DNA of 64,000 nt from Fabrea salina (taxonomy: Eukaryota > Ciliophora > Heterotrichea > Heterotrichida > Fabreidae). The stretch spans positions 186,001 through 250,000 of the forward strand of contig JALIHJ010000017.1 in assembly GCA_022984795.1 (NCBI GenBank), written 5' to 3'. Positions within the stretch are counted from its first letter, which is position 1. Each line of letters starts with the position of its first letter. Both the position numbers and the translations under genes were made by a program. The notes below the pieces were generated by a model. That model saw nothing but the letters and a program-made list of their open reading frames with translations, was not told where the DNA came from and did not search any database. Shown here one piece after another: positions 1-8,700 of the stretch.

Positions 1-834
1 ATTCTTTTTGTAGCTCACACAAGTGCAATAGGGTTCCTTATAGCACACGAACTCTTCCATAAAAGAGACTGGCTTGGAAAGCTAGTGGGAACCCTAGACA
101 TGCTCAAAAGCTTGTACATGCACTTTTACGATGAACACTTGTACGGGCATCATAAGTACGTAGCTACTCCCGAAGACCCTGCCACTGCTAAAAAGGGCCA
201 ATCTTTGTATAATTTCATTCCTAATGCTATAAGAGCAAGCTTTTTGCACACTTGGGAAAGACAAGTTGCCAGTTTGCGTAAAGAAGGGAAGTCAGAGTGG
301 AGCCTTCAAAACAGACTGATAATGTGCCTAAGCGTAGAAGTTGGATTTACTTTGTTGATTCTGGCAGTTCTAGGCTTAAGGTCCTTTTTGGTGTTTGTGG
401 TGCAGGCTTTGTTGTCTGTGTTCCTTTTAGAGACTATCAACTATATCAGACACTACGGCTTGGCTAGAAAGGAAACTGAACCTGGAGTTTACGAAAAGGT
501 GACTATCAAGCATTCTTGGAACGCTCCTCAGTATGTCCAGAACTTGTTTTTGCTCAAGCTACAAAGACACTCTGACCACCACGCTTACTCTTTTAAACCT
601 TACCAAATTCTAAGTTCCTACGCCGAAAGTCCATGCCTGCCCTGTGGTTACGCCGTTTGTGTGATTGCTGCGCTGTTTCCTAAAACTTGGTTTGCTATGA
701 TTGACCCTTTGGTGGACGCTACTAACGCGAATGGCAAGCCTTCTAAAGACCAAATGGAGCAGTCAACAAGTGTTTTGCATAGTTTCTTGTCCAAGCAAGC
801 CTGCTTAATGACTGCTCTTTTAATTCTGGTTTAA
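1..834 (+). CDS. AlkB-type alkane 1-monooxygenase (membrane di-iron hydroxylase), 5'-partial
   Basis: The reading frame is open from base 1, so the N-terminus lies outside the window; 277 codons are visible, ending in TAA. The family hydroxylates terminal carbons of alkanes or fatty-acyl chains in a membrane, using a His-ligated di-iron centre. Three signature histidine boxes are present in the family order: AHELFHK (codons 15-21), EHLYGHHK (about 45-52) and LQRHSDHH (about 187-194), plus the extra NYIRHYGL block typical of AlkB. Two hydrophobic segments lie between boxes two and three. AlkB is mainly bacterial, so its presence in an otherwise ciliate-looking contig is notable, but base composition and gene spacing match the neighbours. 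The 3' end overlaps the convergent gene by 15 bp. Family assignment is strong; substrate is unknown. Confidence 0.85.
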   Translation: MLFVAHTSAIGFLIAHELFHKRDWLGKLVGTLDMLKSLYMHFYDEHLYGHHKYVATPEDPATAKKGQSLYNFIPNAIRASFLHTWERQVASLRKEGKSEWSLQNRLIMCLSVEVGFTLLILAVLGLRSFLVFVVQALLSVFLLETINYIRHYGLARKETEPGVYEKVTIKHSWNAPQYVQNLFLLKLQRHSDHHAYSFKPYQILSSYAESPCLPCGYAVCVIAALFPKTWFAMIDPLVDATNANGKPSKDQMEQSTSVLHSFLSKQACLMTALLILV

Positions 835-2439
835 GTTAAGAAAATCAATTAATTCTTGTTCTTGGGAGATTTGGGAGTTCTCAGTGATGAACTTTAAGAA
901 CTGGTCTAGTTTGGTCATCCTTTCTTGCACAACTTTAGGGTCAACTGAAGAAACTCCGATGCCGTGGGCAGGGAATTCCCAGGCTTTAGGGTACTTTTTG
1001 GAAAGTTTGTCGCTTAGCTTTTTAAACTCTTTGAATCTATGAGCAACTAGTTTTTGCTGGTCGCCTTTTTTAACAGAGATTTCGTACATAGTATGTTTAG
1101 TGTACCCAGAGCCTGCTTCGTAGTTAGAAATCACAGTTACGCAAAGGGTATCTTCAGTGGTACTTGCTGGAGTGATTTCTTCAAAGGGTACTTCTTGTGG
1201 AGTGATTTCTTCAGAAGGTACTTCTTGTGGAGTGATTTCTTGCCGAGCAATCTCTTCTAGAGTTTTAGGGGCTTCCTCTGGAGTTTGCATAACGAACGAA
1301 GAAGTAAGGAACCCAGTGCCAGCCTTTCTTTTGCCGTAAAAATGAACTAGGGACTGGGGTTGCAGAAACTTGTCTAAGTTTTCAAAAGGAAGCTCTTCTT
1401 GGACTATAAAGTTGAGGAGGTCGTTAAAGGCTTCTTTGCGTTCTTCCATGACTTGTTCAGTGACTTGGTTTCTAAATGGAGTTTACTTAGTGTTCATTCT
1501 AGGAGGGAAGCTAGGAATAACTTCTTTAGGGAACTGTGCTCTCAACTCAGTGTACAAAGAGGCAAACTCCCTGTACCTCCTGCGAGTTTCTCTGAGTATG
1601 TTCCCTGTTCTGCCTTTGTATATTTTTATAATGTAGTAAACTACCGAGTCTTCTTCTTCGTCCACTACTTCGTACTCAGGCACTTCTATTTTCTTAATTT
1701 TCTGTTGGAGTTTTGCTTCTTCCTGTCTTTTTTGGATCTTTTCTTGCTTCTCTAAGTAGTTCACTTGCGAGAATCTGTCCCAGAGTTCCCTTTCTTGGAG
1801 TTCATTGGGTTCTTGTTGCTTTTTGTAAGCACTCAGCATGAATTCGTAGTAAGCTTCCATAGTGTTGCGCCTGTCTAAAGGCATGTCGCCCGAGCGTATG
1901 TAGCCTATAATAACTATTCCTCCTAGCAAAAACAAAAGCATCACGTACTCAGGTCTGATGTCTAAGAAAAAGTCTACCTTGGTGTCAAATATAGCTACAA
2001 GGGTAATTTCAAGCACTTGTGTGCACAGGGCTATAACCCACCAAAGCCTCAAGTGCAGAGTAGTAAAGCCTAAGTTCAAATACTCTTGTCTCAGCAAGTA
2101 AGAAGCCAGCACCCAAATAGTTCCGTTCGAGAAGCTTTGGATCAGCATTGAAATTCCAATTTCTTCCTCACAAAGCAAGTCCCAAAACAACATGCAGAAG
2201 TAAATACCTGCTACTAGCATCGAGTTCACAAGTTTAATCATATGGTTAAAGGTGTAGTTGGCCAGAATTTCTTCCCTGTCTTGCCTTTGTATTAACTTTG
2301 ACTTGTAAAAGATAAAAGGAAACACCGCCCACTCTAGAATGTGTATACTCCTGCTTATGGCTTACAAATACACTCCACACACAGCTTCACTACTTGATAA
2401 CTACTTAGAGTTTACACAAAAATTTACCGACTTACCCAT
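820..2439 (-). CDS. Multi-span membrane protein with two PX domains (three 15-nt introns)
   Basis: Joining four exons (2439-2416, 2400-2366, 2350-1487, 1471-820) gives a 524-residue protein starting MGKSVNFC. The N-terminal third has four to six hydrophobic segments (about residues 20-35, 60-79, 86-106, 122-142, 155-171), with a layout loosely like the TMD0 of ABCC transporters. A first PX domain runs from about 248 to 340, containing YREFASLY and FPPR, and is completed only across the third intron. A second PX domain runs from about 420 to 510, with FKEFKKLSDKL. Between them is a Glu/Pro-rich decapeptide repeat. PX domains bind phosphoinositides, so a membrane-anchored trafficking or tethering role is inferred. 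No ATG is available unless the two 5' introns are removed, which supports the model. I know no named family with exactly this architecture. Confidence 0.82.
1165..1244 (-). repeat. 30-bp coding tandem repeat (about 2.5 copies)
   Basis: Two nearly identical 30-bp units (1171-1200 and 1201-1230) differ at two or three bases and are followed by a partial third copy. They encode the decapeptide pattern ITPQEVPxEE in the linker between the two PX domains. The unit length is a multiple of three, so copy number can change without breaking the frame. Confidence 0.8.
1472..1486 (-). other. 15-nt spliceosomal intron 3 of the membrane/PX/PX gene
   Basis: On the minus strand the segment reads GTAAACTCCATTTAG. 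It interrupts the first PX domain just after FPPRMNT. Removing it restores a Lys codon and continues into the C-terminal PX helices (LLNFI...FLQP). Without removal the frame meets a stop inside the domain. Confidence 0.92.
2351..2365 (-). other. 15-nt spliceosomal intron 2 of the membrane/PX/PX gene
   Basis: On the minus strand the segment reads GTAAGCCATAAGCAG and contains an in-frame TAA. Removing it leaves a Leu codon split 2+1 and a continuous frame into the hydrophobic N-terminal region. It ends CAG rather than TAG. Confidence 0.85.
2401..2415 (-). other. 15-nt spliceosomal intron 1 of the membrane/PX/PX gene
   Basis: On the minus strand the segment reads GTAAACTCTAAGTAG. It carries an in-frame TAG. 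Removing it joins the initiating exon (ATG at 2439, eight codons) in phase 0 to the next open segment. The GTAA start, TAG end and 15-nt length are the heterotrich pattern. Confidence 0.85.
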
Positions 2440-2465
2440 TTATTACTACACTTAGCACTATAAAA
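2440..2465. promoter_or_regulatory. 26-bp divergent intergenic region
   Basis: This is all the DNA between the start codons of the membrane/PX/PX gene (minus strand) and the gene at 2466 (plus strand). It is A/T-rich and carries TATAAAA directly before the plus-strand ATG. Both promoters must fit here or reach into coding sequence. The regulatory role is inferred from position only. Confidence 0.4.
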
Positions 2466-3215
2466 ATGTGCAAGTTCAGTAAGTTCTGCCAGGGCAAAGG
2501 TGAAAATTGTCTTTGTTCCAAAAAATACTCCAAAAGTGCGTTTAAGCTTTGCCGGAACTCAAATTCTCCCATCAATAGTCGCTCGGACATTAACAGCAAG
2601 TTTCCAGAAAATTCACAACATCTCCTTGGTCAGTTCCAACGTCAGTCAGAACTAATGAAAACAATCACAAACCAGTCAGCAGAAATCTTGCAGAAACTAG
2701 AGGTACTTAGTTCAAAGTTAACTATCCCCTTAAAGAGACCTCTTGTTCCAGATAACTTTTCAGGTCAATTACTCAGTCTTTTGTCTAGTAACTCAACTAA
2801 CTACAATTTCAGCCTTGAACTGAAAGGAGAAGTTCCTTGTCCTGCCTACAAAGAAAAAGCTTTTTCAATAACAGCTGAGATTGTGGACAACAGCGGAGCT
2901 TCTGCCATATTGGAGTCACCCCAAATATTCAAAATCTTGCTATTCACAAAAGAAAACCCGCCCCAACTTTTAAGTTTAAGTAACTCTGGAGACAGAATTC
3001 TCAGAGGGAACGTTGAAGTGGAAGCTAAGCACACAGTCCACTTTAACAAAGTAGTAGTAAAAGAAGTGACTTCTCACTATAAAAAGGGATCCCTTTACTT
3101 AGCAATCACTTGCAAAACTTGCCAAAAAGTTAAACCTTTAGTTATTGAGAACTTTGTAGTTAAGGCAAGAAAAACTTGCGAAGGCCTTTTAAAGAAGCAA
3201 AAACTAAGTAACTAG
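2466..3215 (+). CDS. Unassigned protein with a beta-rich C-terminal domain
   Basis: This is a 249-residue protein ending in TAG. The N-terminus is Cys/Lys-rich (CKFSKFCQGKGENCLC), followed by a short amphipathic helix around residues 60-85 (QRQSELMKTI...LEVLSSKL). Residues about 110-235 alternate hydrophobic and polar positions like a beta-sandwich, with spaced blocks such as LELKGEVPCP, ILRGNVEVEA and NFVVKARKTC. That pattern faintly recalls the DNA-binding region of CBP60/p53-Runt-like proteins, but I cannot assign the family from sequence alone. It abuts the convergent kinesin gene with no spacer. The ATG follows an A/T-rich leader like those of its neighbours. The coding call is firm; the function is unknown. 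Confidence 0.75.
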   Translation: MCKFSKFCQGKGENCLCSKKYSKSAFKLCRNSNSPINSRSDINSKFPENSQHLLGQFQRQSELMKTITNQSAEILQKLEVLSSKLTIPLKRPLVPDNFSGQLLSLLSSNSTNYNFSLELKGEVPCPAYKEKAFSITAEIVDNSGASAILESPQIFKILLFTKENPPQLLSLSNSGDRILRGNVEVEAKHTVHFNKVVVKEVTSHYKKGSLYLAITCKTCQKVKPLVIENFVVKARKTCEGLLKKQKLSN

Positions 3216-4535
3216 TTAATGTAAATTAGAGGTTTTTACATACTCATCCCAGTACTTGTGGGTGATGTCTTTACTAGACTTTGTTTTAGTGCCTAGTTTT
3301 TCCATGATTTGTTTTACTATAGCATAAGAGGACTTAGAGTTTTCTCTGCTCAGTTTCCCTTCTTCAACTGAGTGTTCACTCACCTCGAAGGGACTCTTCA
3401 CGTAGTCTAGTAAAAAGTTCTCGTCGTTCAGTAAGTTTTCTAAGTTATTTTTCTTCTTTACCTCTTTTTTGAGTTTTTTGTTTTCGTTTTTGAGTGCAAA
3501 AATCTCTTTTTCGTACTCTTTGACTTTGGTTTCTAAGTCCAAGTGGGCGATTTGTTCTTTTTCTTTTAAGTACTTTTGGCTTTTGGACTGGTTGTCCACA
3601 TAAACTAGTTTCTTTGCCCTTTCTAAGAACTGGAGAGTTGAAATGGTTTCTTCCACACAAGAAACTGAAGGAGACACACATCCGAACAAAACCACTTGCG
3701 AGTTCCCGTAGAGCGAGTCTTTTAGGACCCTTGTGAGTTTGCTGTTTCTGAAAGGAACAAACCCTTTTTTCTTTTTGTTCATCATAGAAATGCACTGTCC
3801 TAAAACAGACAGTGACTTGTTGATGGCTTTCATTTCGTTCAAGGCTTGTTTGTGGTCTGCTTCTTTGCTTGGTTTGAATTTTTCAGAACCAGCTAAGTCC
3901 ACTATGCTTAGTTTGCTTAACACGTCGTTTTTGAGCAAGTAAACCTGGAACACACAGTGGGACCTAGAACTCTGCATGTTCCACTGCGTAGCTCTGACTC
4001 TGCGCTGTTTGAGACCTTCTGTGAAGTGTTCTAAGGCTTGGGACTCGCTAGTGACTCTGAGTTGAGTAAGGTCTTTGACAACTACCCTCCCAGTTTCGTC
4101 TTCTCCAACGTTAAGTTCTTTGTTGGGCTTTCCAAAAAGGTCGTAAACTCTGTCTTGGTATATTTCTAAAAAGGACTCAAAAGTACTGAAACTACCCTTA
4201 AGTTGGGAGTAAATGTAAGATAGGGCTCTAGGAATGATTCCTGGGTCTTCTTGGCCTATGATTGTGTGGGTTTTCCCTGCACTTGTTTGGCCGTAAGCTA
4301 GGACTGTAGTGTTTTTCCCTGAAAGAAAATAGTCAATAGCTGGCTTTACTTGTTCAAAAGTAGTTTCTTGAGTTTCGGATGCTTCAATTACGCTTTGGAA
4401 TTTCATTTTGTAGCGATAAAATCCTTTGCTCACTCTGATGTTTTTGGAACTTTCAACCTCCACAACTTTAGTGGAGCTTTCACTACTGAGGACTGGCCTT
4501 AGTCTTAGGTAGACCTGGACTTGATCAAGGTTCAT
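3216..4535 (-). CDS. Kinesin motor protein, short
   Basis: This 439-residue kinesin begins almost directly with the motor domain. P-loop GQTSAGKT is at 82-89, switch I SSRSH at 189-193 and switch II DLAGSE at 213-218. Other motor signatures follow, including NKSLSVLGQCI and the PFRNSKLTRVLKDSL block, so the ATP and microtubule cores are intact. After the motor (about residue 325) comes a Lys/Glu-rich coiled coil (about 335-370) and a short tail; there is no long stalk or cargo domain. The P-loop and N-terminal motor layout suggest an N-kinesin, perhaps near kinesin-7, but the subfamily is not settled. It likely drives microtubule-based movement in the cortex, spindle or cilia. The gene shares a 19-bp divergent region with the Rab-like gene. 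Confidence 0.93.
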   Translation of the reverse strand: MNLDQVQVYLRLRPVLSSESSTKVVEVESSKNIRVSKGFYRYKMKFQSVIEASETQETTFEQVKPAIDYFLSGKNTTVLAYGQTSAGKTHTIIGQEDPGIIPRALSYIYSQLKGSFSTFESFLEIYQDRVYDLFGKPNKELNVGEDETGRVVVKDLTQLRVTSESQALEHFTEGLKQRRVRATQWNMQSSRSHCVFQVYLLKNDVLSKLSIVDLAGSEKFKPSKEADHKQALNEMKAINKSLSVLGQCISMMNKKKKGFVPFRNSKLTRVLKDSLYGNSQVVLFGCVSPSVSCVEETISTLQFLERAKKLVYVDNQSKSQKYLKEKEQIAHLDLETKVKEYEKEIFALKNENKKLKKEVKKKNNLENLLNDENFLLDYVKSPFEVSEHSVEEGKLSRENSKSSYAIVKQIMEKLGTKTKSSKDITHKYWDEYVKTSNLH

Positions 4536-4554
4536 TTTTAACAGAATAATTTAA
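4536..4554. promoter_or_regulatory. 19-bp divergent intergenic region
   Basis: This is the full spacer between the start codons of the kinesin (minus) and Rab-like GTPase (plus) genes. It is A/T-rich, with TTTAA at the plus-strand ATG and TTAAAA at the minus-strand ATG. There is no room for a conventional promoter. The role is inferred from position. Confidence 0.35.
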
Positions 4555-5712
4555 ATGCAATCAGTTTACTTTAATGCAGGAATTCTAGGTAACCCCAACA
4601 CTGGAAAAACTAGTTTTTTGAGGTGCTTATCCAGTTCAGCTGAAGCCTGCTTAACTGACCCTAATTCAGAAAAGTCTTTTATTTTTAGGTTTGAAGAACT
4701 AACTAGCCTTCCAGAGTTCTTTAGTTACACTTGTGCGATGCTTACTTATTCCGTTTGTGACTACAGTTCTTTTCAGGCCGTTAAAGAAGTATGGTTGCCC
4801 AAACTCTACCAAAGTATGAACTTCAGCAAAAGTTTTGTAATGATTATAGGAACTCACAGTGACCTTCCCATTAACCGAACTGTTTGTACAGACGAAGCAG
4901 ATGACTTATCAGCAGAAAATGGAGCTTTGCATGTGGAAGTTTCGGCTAAAACCAAAAGTAATATAGAACTTGTCAAAAAACTCATGAGAAGCCGTGCGTC
5001 TTACATGGTTAAAAAGCAGTTTTTGTATGAGTCAACTGAAGCAGACATAGTTAACTTTTCAAGTCCTAAGGTAAAAAAATCTTGCAACTCTTCTGAAGAA
5101 GAAACCTTTGAATTTAGTGAGCCTAAAACAACTAGGTGCGACCTACCTTTAAACAACACTGAGAAGTCTAGCTACTTAGTTAACTACGAAGACCCTAACT
5201 TAAGCTTCGCAAACATGTCTAGCTTTGAAGAAGATGAACTTTTTTACGCTGATCAGGAAGTAACTCCTAGAAACCTGGACTTAGAGTTCAGTTCTGAACC
5301 TTACGAGTTGAGTTTTCCAGACAGTCCTACTTGGAAAGAAAAACTTCCCAACGCACCTGTACTTATGGTGCTGGAAATCAACTTAAACGGCACAATTCAA
5401 ACAGTTAACTTAGTAAAGGACTCCAATGCTTACGAAGTAGCTTCGAAAGTTCTAGGGCACTTTGAAGACACTGAAGAACTTGCAGAGTTAATCCAGCAAA
5501 AAGTAAACGAGTACTGTTCACAAATAGTTTTACCCAATAAGGTACTCTACAAAATTAAAGTTGACCTTGGAAACAAACTAGCTGAAATACCTGTAAGGGA
5601 AAACGACTGTCCTAAAAAGTTAGCTAAGGACTTTGCAGAAGTGCACCAACTAACCCCTGAACTAGAAAAGCAAGTTCACAAACTAATAAAGCAAACTCAA
5701 CAAGAAGTTTAA
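4555..5712 (+). CDS. Rab-like GTPase-fold protein with acidic middle and paired C-terminal motif
   Basis: This 385-residue protein has a small-GTPase fold at residues 1-155. G1 is GNPNTGKTS (12-20), a G4-like THSD replaces NKxD near 101, and G5 is VSAK (129-132). The G3 DxxG motif is not visible where the switch II region should be, so GTP hydrolysis is doubtful. Residues 155-265 are acidic and Ser-rich. The C-terminus holds two tandem copies of a pattern of the form VLxVxLxxG...A..F...H.L, which I have seen described at the ends of other protist regulatory proteins but cannot name. It probably acts as a trafficking scaffold or atypical GTPase. It ends 4 bp before the stop codon of the convergent BEACH gene. 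Confidence 0.8.
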   Translation: MQSVYFNAGILGNPNTGKTSFLRCLSSSAEACLTDPNSEKSFIFRFEELTSLPEFFSYTCAMLTYSVCDYSSFQAVKEVWLPKLYQSMNFSKSFVMIIGTHSDLPINRTVCTDEADDLSAENGALHVEVSAKTKSNIELVKKLMRSRASYMVKKQFLYESTEADIVNFSSPKVKKSCNSSEEETFEFSEPKTTRCDLPLNNTEKSSYLVNYEDPNLSFANMSSFEEDELFYADQEVTPRNLDLEFSSEPYELSFPDSPTWKEKLPNAPVLMVLEINLNGTIQTVNLVKDSNAYEVASKVLGHFEDTEELAELIQQKVNEYCSQIVLPNKVLYKIKVDLGNKLAEIPVRENDCPKKLAKDFAEVHQLTPELEKQVHKLIKQTQQEV

Positions 5713-5716
5713 TTAA

Positions 5717-8700
5717 CTATTTCATAAAGTCTATGTAGGATGCTATTGTTTCTTTCTGGGCTCTGCTTAGGAACTCTATAAGTAAGACTTTTTGGGAGTC
5801 AACTGGAGCAACTAAGAACTCTTCGTTAGGAGAAGCCACAATATCCTTCACAGTGACTCCTGTTTCTAAATAAAAAGGCTCTTCTTCTTGGAAGATCTTT
5901 GTGCAAACAAAGCCCCTGTCTCCGCCAATAACAAGTTTTTCTTGACTTTTGTCAAAGTGCATACAAGTCATTTCAAACCCACTAAACCTTTTTTCTTGAC
6001 GAATTAAGTCCCCGTTTACACTAAACACTTCTATGACTCCTAGTTTGTCGGCTATTACTATTCCAAACTCACTAAAGGCCACTTGGTCAGGCAGAATGTT
6101 TCCACTTGACAACTTTCTAAAGCACTCAGTAGTTCTGATGTCGTGAAGCAGAATTGACCCAGAGTTACTCAGAGAAGCTAAGAGTTGATAACTATGAGAA
6201 ACCGAAACTTGTTTAACAGGAGCTGAGTGCCCCAGAAAAGTGCTGTATGGTTGCAAGATTCCTTTGTGGATTTGGTCCAGGTTCCAAGCAGCAATAGAGG
6301 TATCGAGACTTCCTGTGAAAACTAAGTCTTTGGTGCAAGCTACACAAATCACTAGTCCTGCGTGGTGGTAAATCGACTTGTGAAGGGTTCCGTCGAGTTT
6401 GTGAATTTTGCACGAGTTGTCAGGGTGGAGACCTGAAACCAAAAACTTGTTTTTAAACAAACAGTAAGAATAAGGTCCTTTTTCGAGAACCCGAGACAAG
6501 GGCTCTGATGAAAGGTACTTCCACTGCTGAGACTCACACCAGTTTTCAGTATTTAAATTGACAGTTTCAGCAAGATCGTAAACTTTTAAGTCGTAGAGGT
6601 GTGGCTGAACTTGCTTGTCTATGTACTTCCACTTCCACACATAGATCTGCAACTTGTGGGTAGAACTAACTGCCACTAAAGTTTGGTCAGTTGCAAACAC
6701 ACAGTGGATGTTTGTGTGCTTGACTCTGAACTCTTTTAAACTTCTGCTGTCTATTTCGTAGTTGGGGTCCTCAATCTTAGAAAAGAAGTCCTCTATTTCT
6801 TTTTTAGGGGCCTTTTTAGGGTGGGGAGAGTTAAACAGCCTCACTGGAGTTTGCCCGTAATGAGCTATTTGCTCGAAAAAGGCTTTGGTGTCTTTTTTGC
6901 TGCTGTTTGCCAAAATAGACTGTACTGACTCTTCGTAGGTAATTGAGTAAAACACGTTGTAAAACTTCTCTGCAAGCGGACCTCTTTGTTTGTAGCCAAA
7001 AACTAAGTCAATCCAGTGACTTAAGTTTTCAGACACAAAACTGCACTCTAGTGCTTGTCGGTGCTTCCTCACGAAGTCGTAAGAAGAACTAGCCCAGGGA
7101 GGCAACTCCACATCGTTCACTGTTTTTCCAGTTTGAGTGATGCCAAGGTCTTCGTGGTTCTTGTTCATAAGAGCTTCAGGCAGATAAAACATTTCAGGAA
7201 TCATTTCTTTAACGTCGCCACTTGGACTCACGCAGCTTTCCCAGGAAGACTTGAAGGACAAAAACAATCTGTCTGCTACGTCAAAGCGTCCTCCTTGGAG
7301 AGCTATTGCTTGGCCTGTGAAGGGCGGCAGTCTCACTAAGTAGTGAGAAACTATGCCTGTTGAGGAGTAGTGAGACCCGTGATGGAAGGCTTCTAGTTCT
7401 TCTTCTTTCCACATTTGGAACTTTTGGTCGCATTCTCTGCAAGCTTCAAGTGTCTGGGCTCCTATAGGGTAAACTAAGTTCCTGAAGGTGCTAGGATCTT
7501 TTAAGTTGAGTGTTTCTGACTGGTAGTCACTGATAACCCAAGGAAATACAGGGTACTGAGTGATGTCGTTGAAGGACCTGCTTGAGTACTTGTTAAGAAT
7601 CATCAAGTACTCAAAGTTGCTCATTTTGCCTTCTTTCCACTTTTTGGTGAATTTGCGAATTGACTTGTAAGACAGGTCAGTAACTACAGAAAAGGCCCTC
7701 CAGTCCTTCATCCTGCTAAGCACCTGGTCCCTTAAGTGCTTTTTAAACACGTTCAGTAACACAGACTTTCCTTTGTTAAGAAATATCTCTAAAGCAGTGT
7801 GCTGTTGCATAAACTTCCTAGCAAAGACTTCTTTGATTTGGTCTTTGTAAAATATCAACTTGTACTCCTTAACTTCTCCTGTGTAAGGCAAAGCACTTCC
7901 TATGTACTCCTCAGTCTCAGGCTTCAGTTCGCCTTTGCTGCAAAAGTAAACTGAGTTGTCGTCAATGATTAGTTCTCCAAAGTGCGAGCACTCTACTTTG
8001 ATTCGTTCACAGTCCATGCAAAGCAAGTGCATAACAGGCATGCCTTTAATTAAAGGCTCGATATTTTCTTCTTCGGACTCTGAACTAAACTCCTCTATTA
8101 GAAGGTCTTCTTGTTGGTAGTCTGAATGCACTATTGCAGAACTCAAAGGCTCAGAAGGAACAGGGGGTACTGAAAGCACTGACTTGGGCCCTTGGAGTTT
8201 TTCAATAGCTTCTGTGTAAGGAGTTCTGCCTAAAGCGTCTATTCTGTTTTTGAGCTTGATGAACTTAGGGGGTTCGTTTTGAGTTTGGAGGTTTTTGTAG
8301 TGCTTTAAAAAGCTTTGGTAACTTTTTTGGGCAGTAAGTTCTCTTTTGTCTTTTCTTTGCGTGTCCAGTTTCAGCTGCTCTAGAATATCTTCGAACTGCA
8401 CTTTGAATTCCTCAAACTCTTGGGACAACGAAAGGCTAGTTTCAGCTGGCAGTGAAAACTGACGAACTACTTCCCAAACAAAGTTCAGCTTCATTGAAGT
8501 TTGGGCCATCAAAAACAAGTGCACTTTCCTGATCCAGAGTCCAGTAACTGAGTCCCCTTTAGTGTCGCCTGCGAGCAGTTTTAGAATTAAGGAGTCGTCT
8601 TCAGAGTCTACAGCTGAGTTAAGCAGGCCACAGAGTTCCCTTACTTTAGACTTTAAGTCACTTAAGGCAGGAACTAAGTTTTCTTGGTCTTCATCAGACC

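Noticed and set aside
1483-2325. Two separate genes on the minus strand, 2325-1483 and 1449-820
   Set aside because: Both would break a PX domain and the first would need a non-ATG start. Removing three 15-nt introns gives one continuous protein with a proper ATG.
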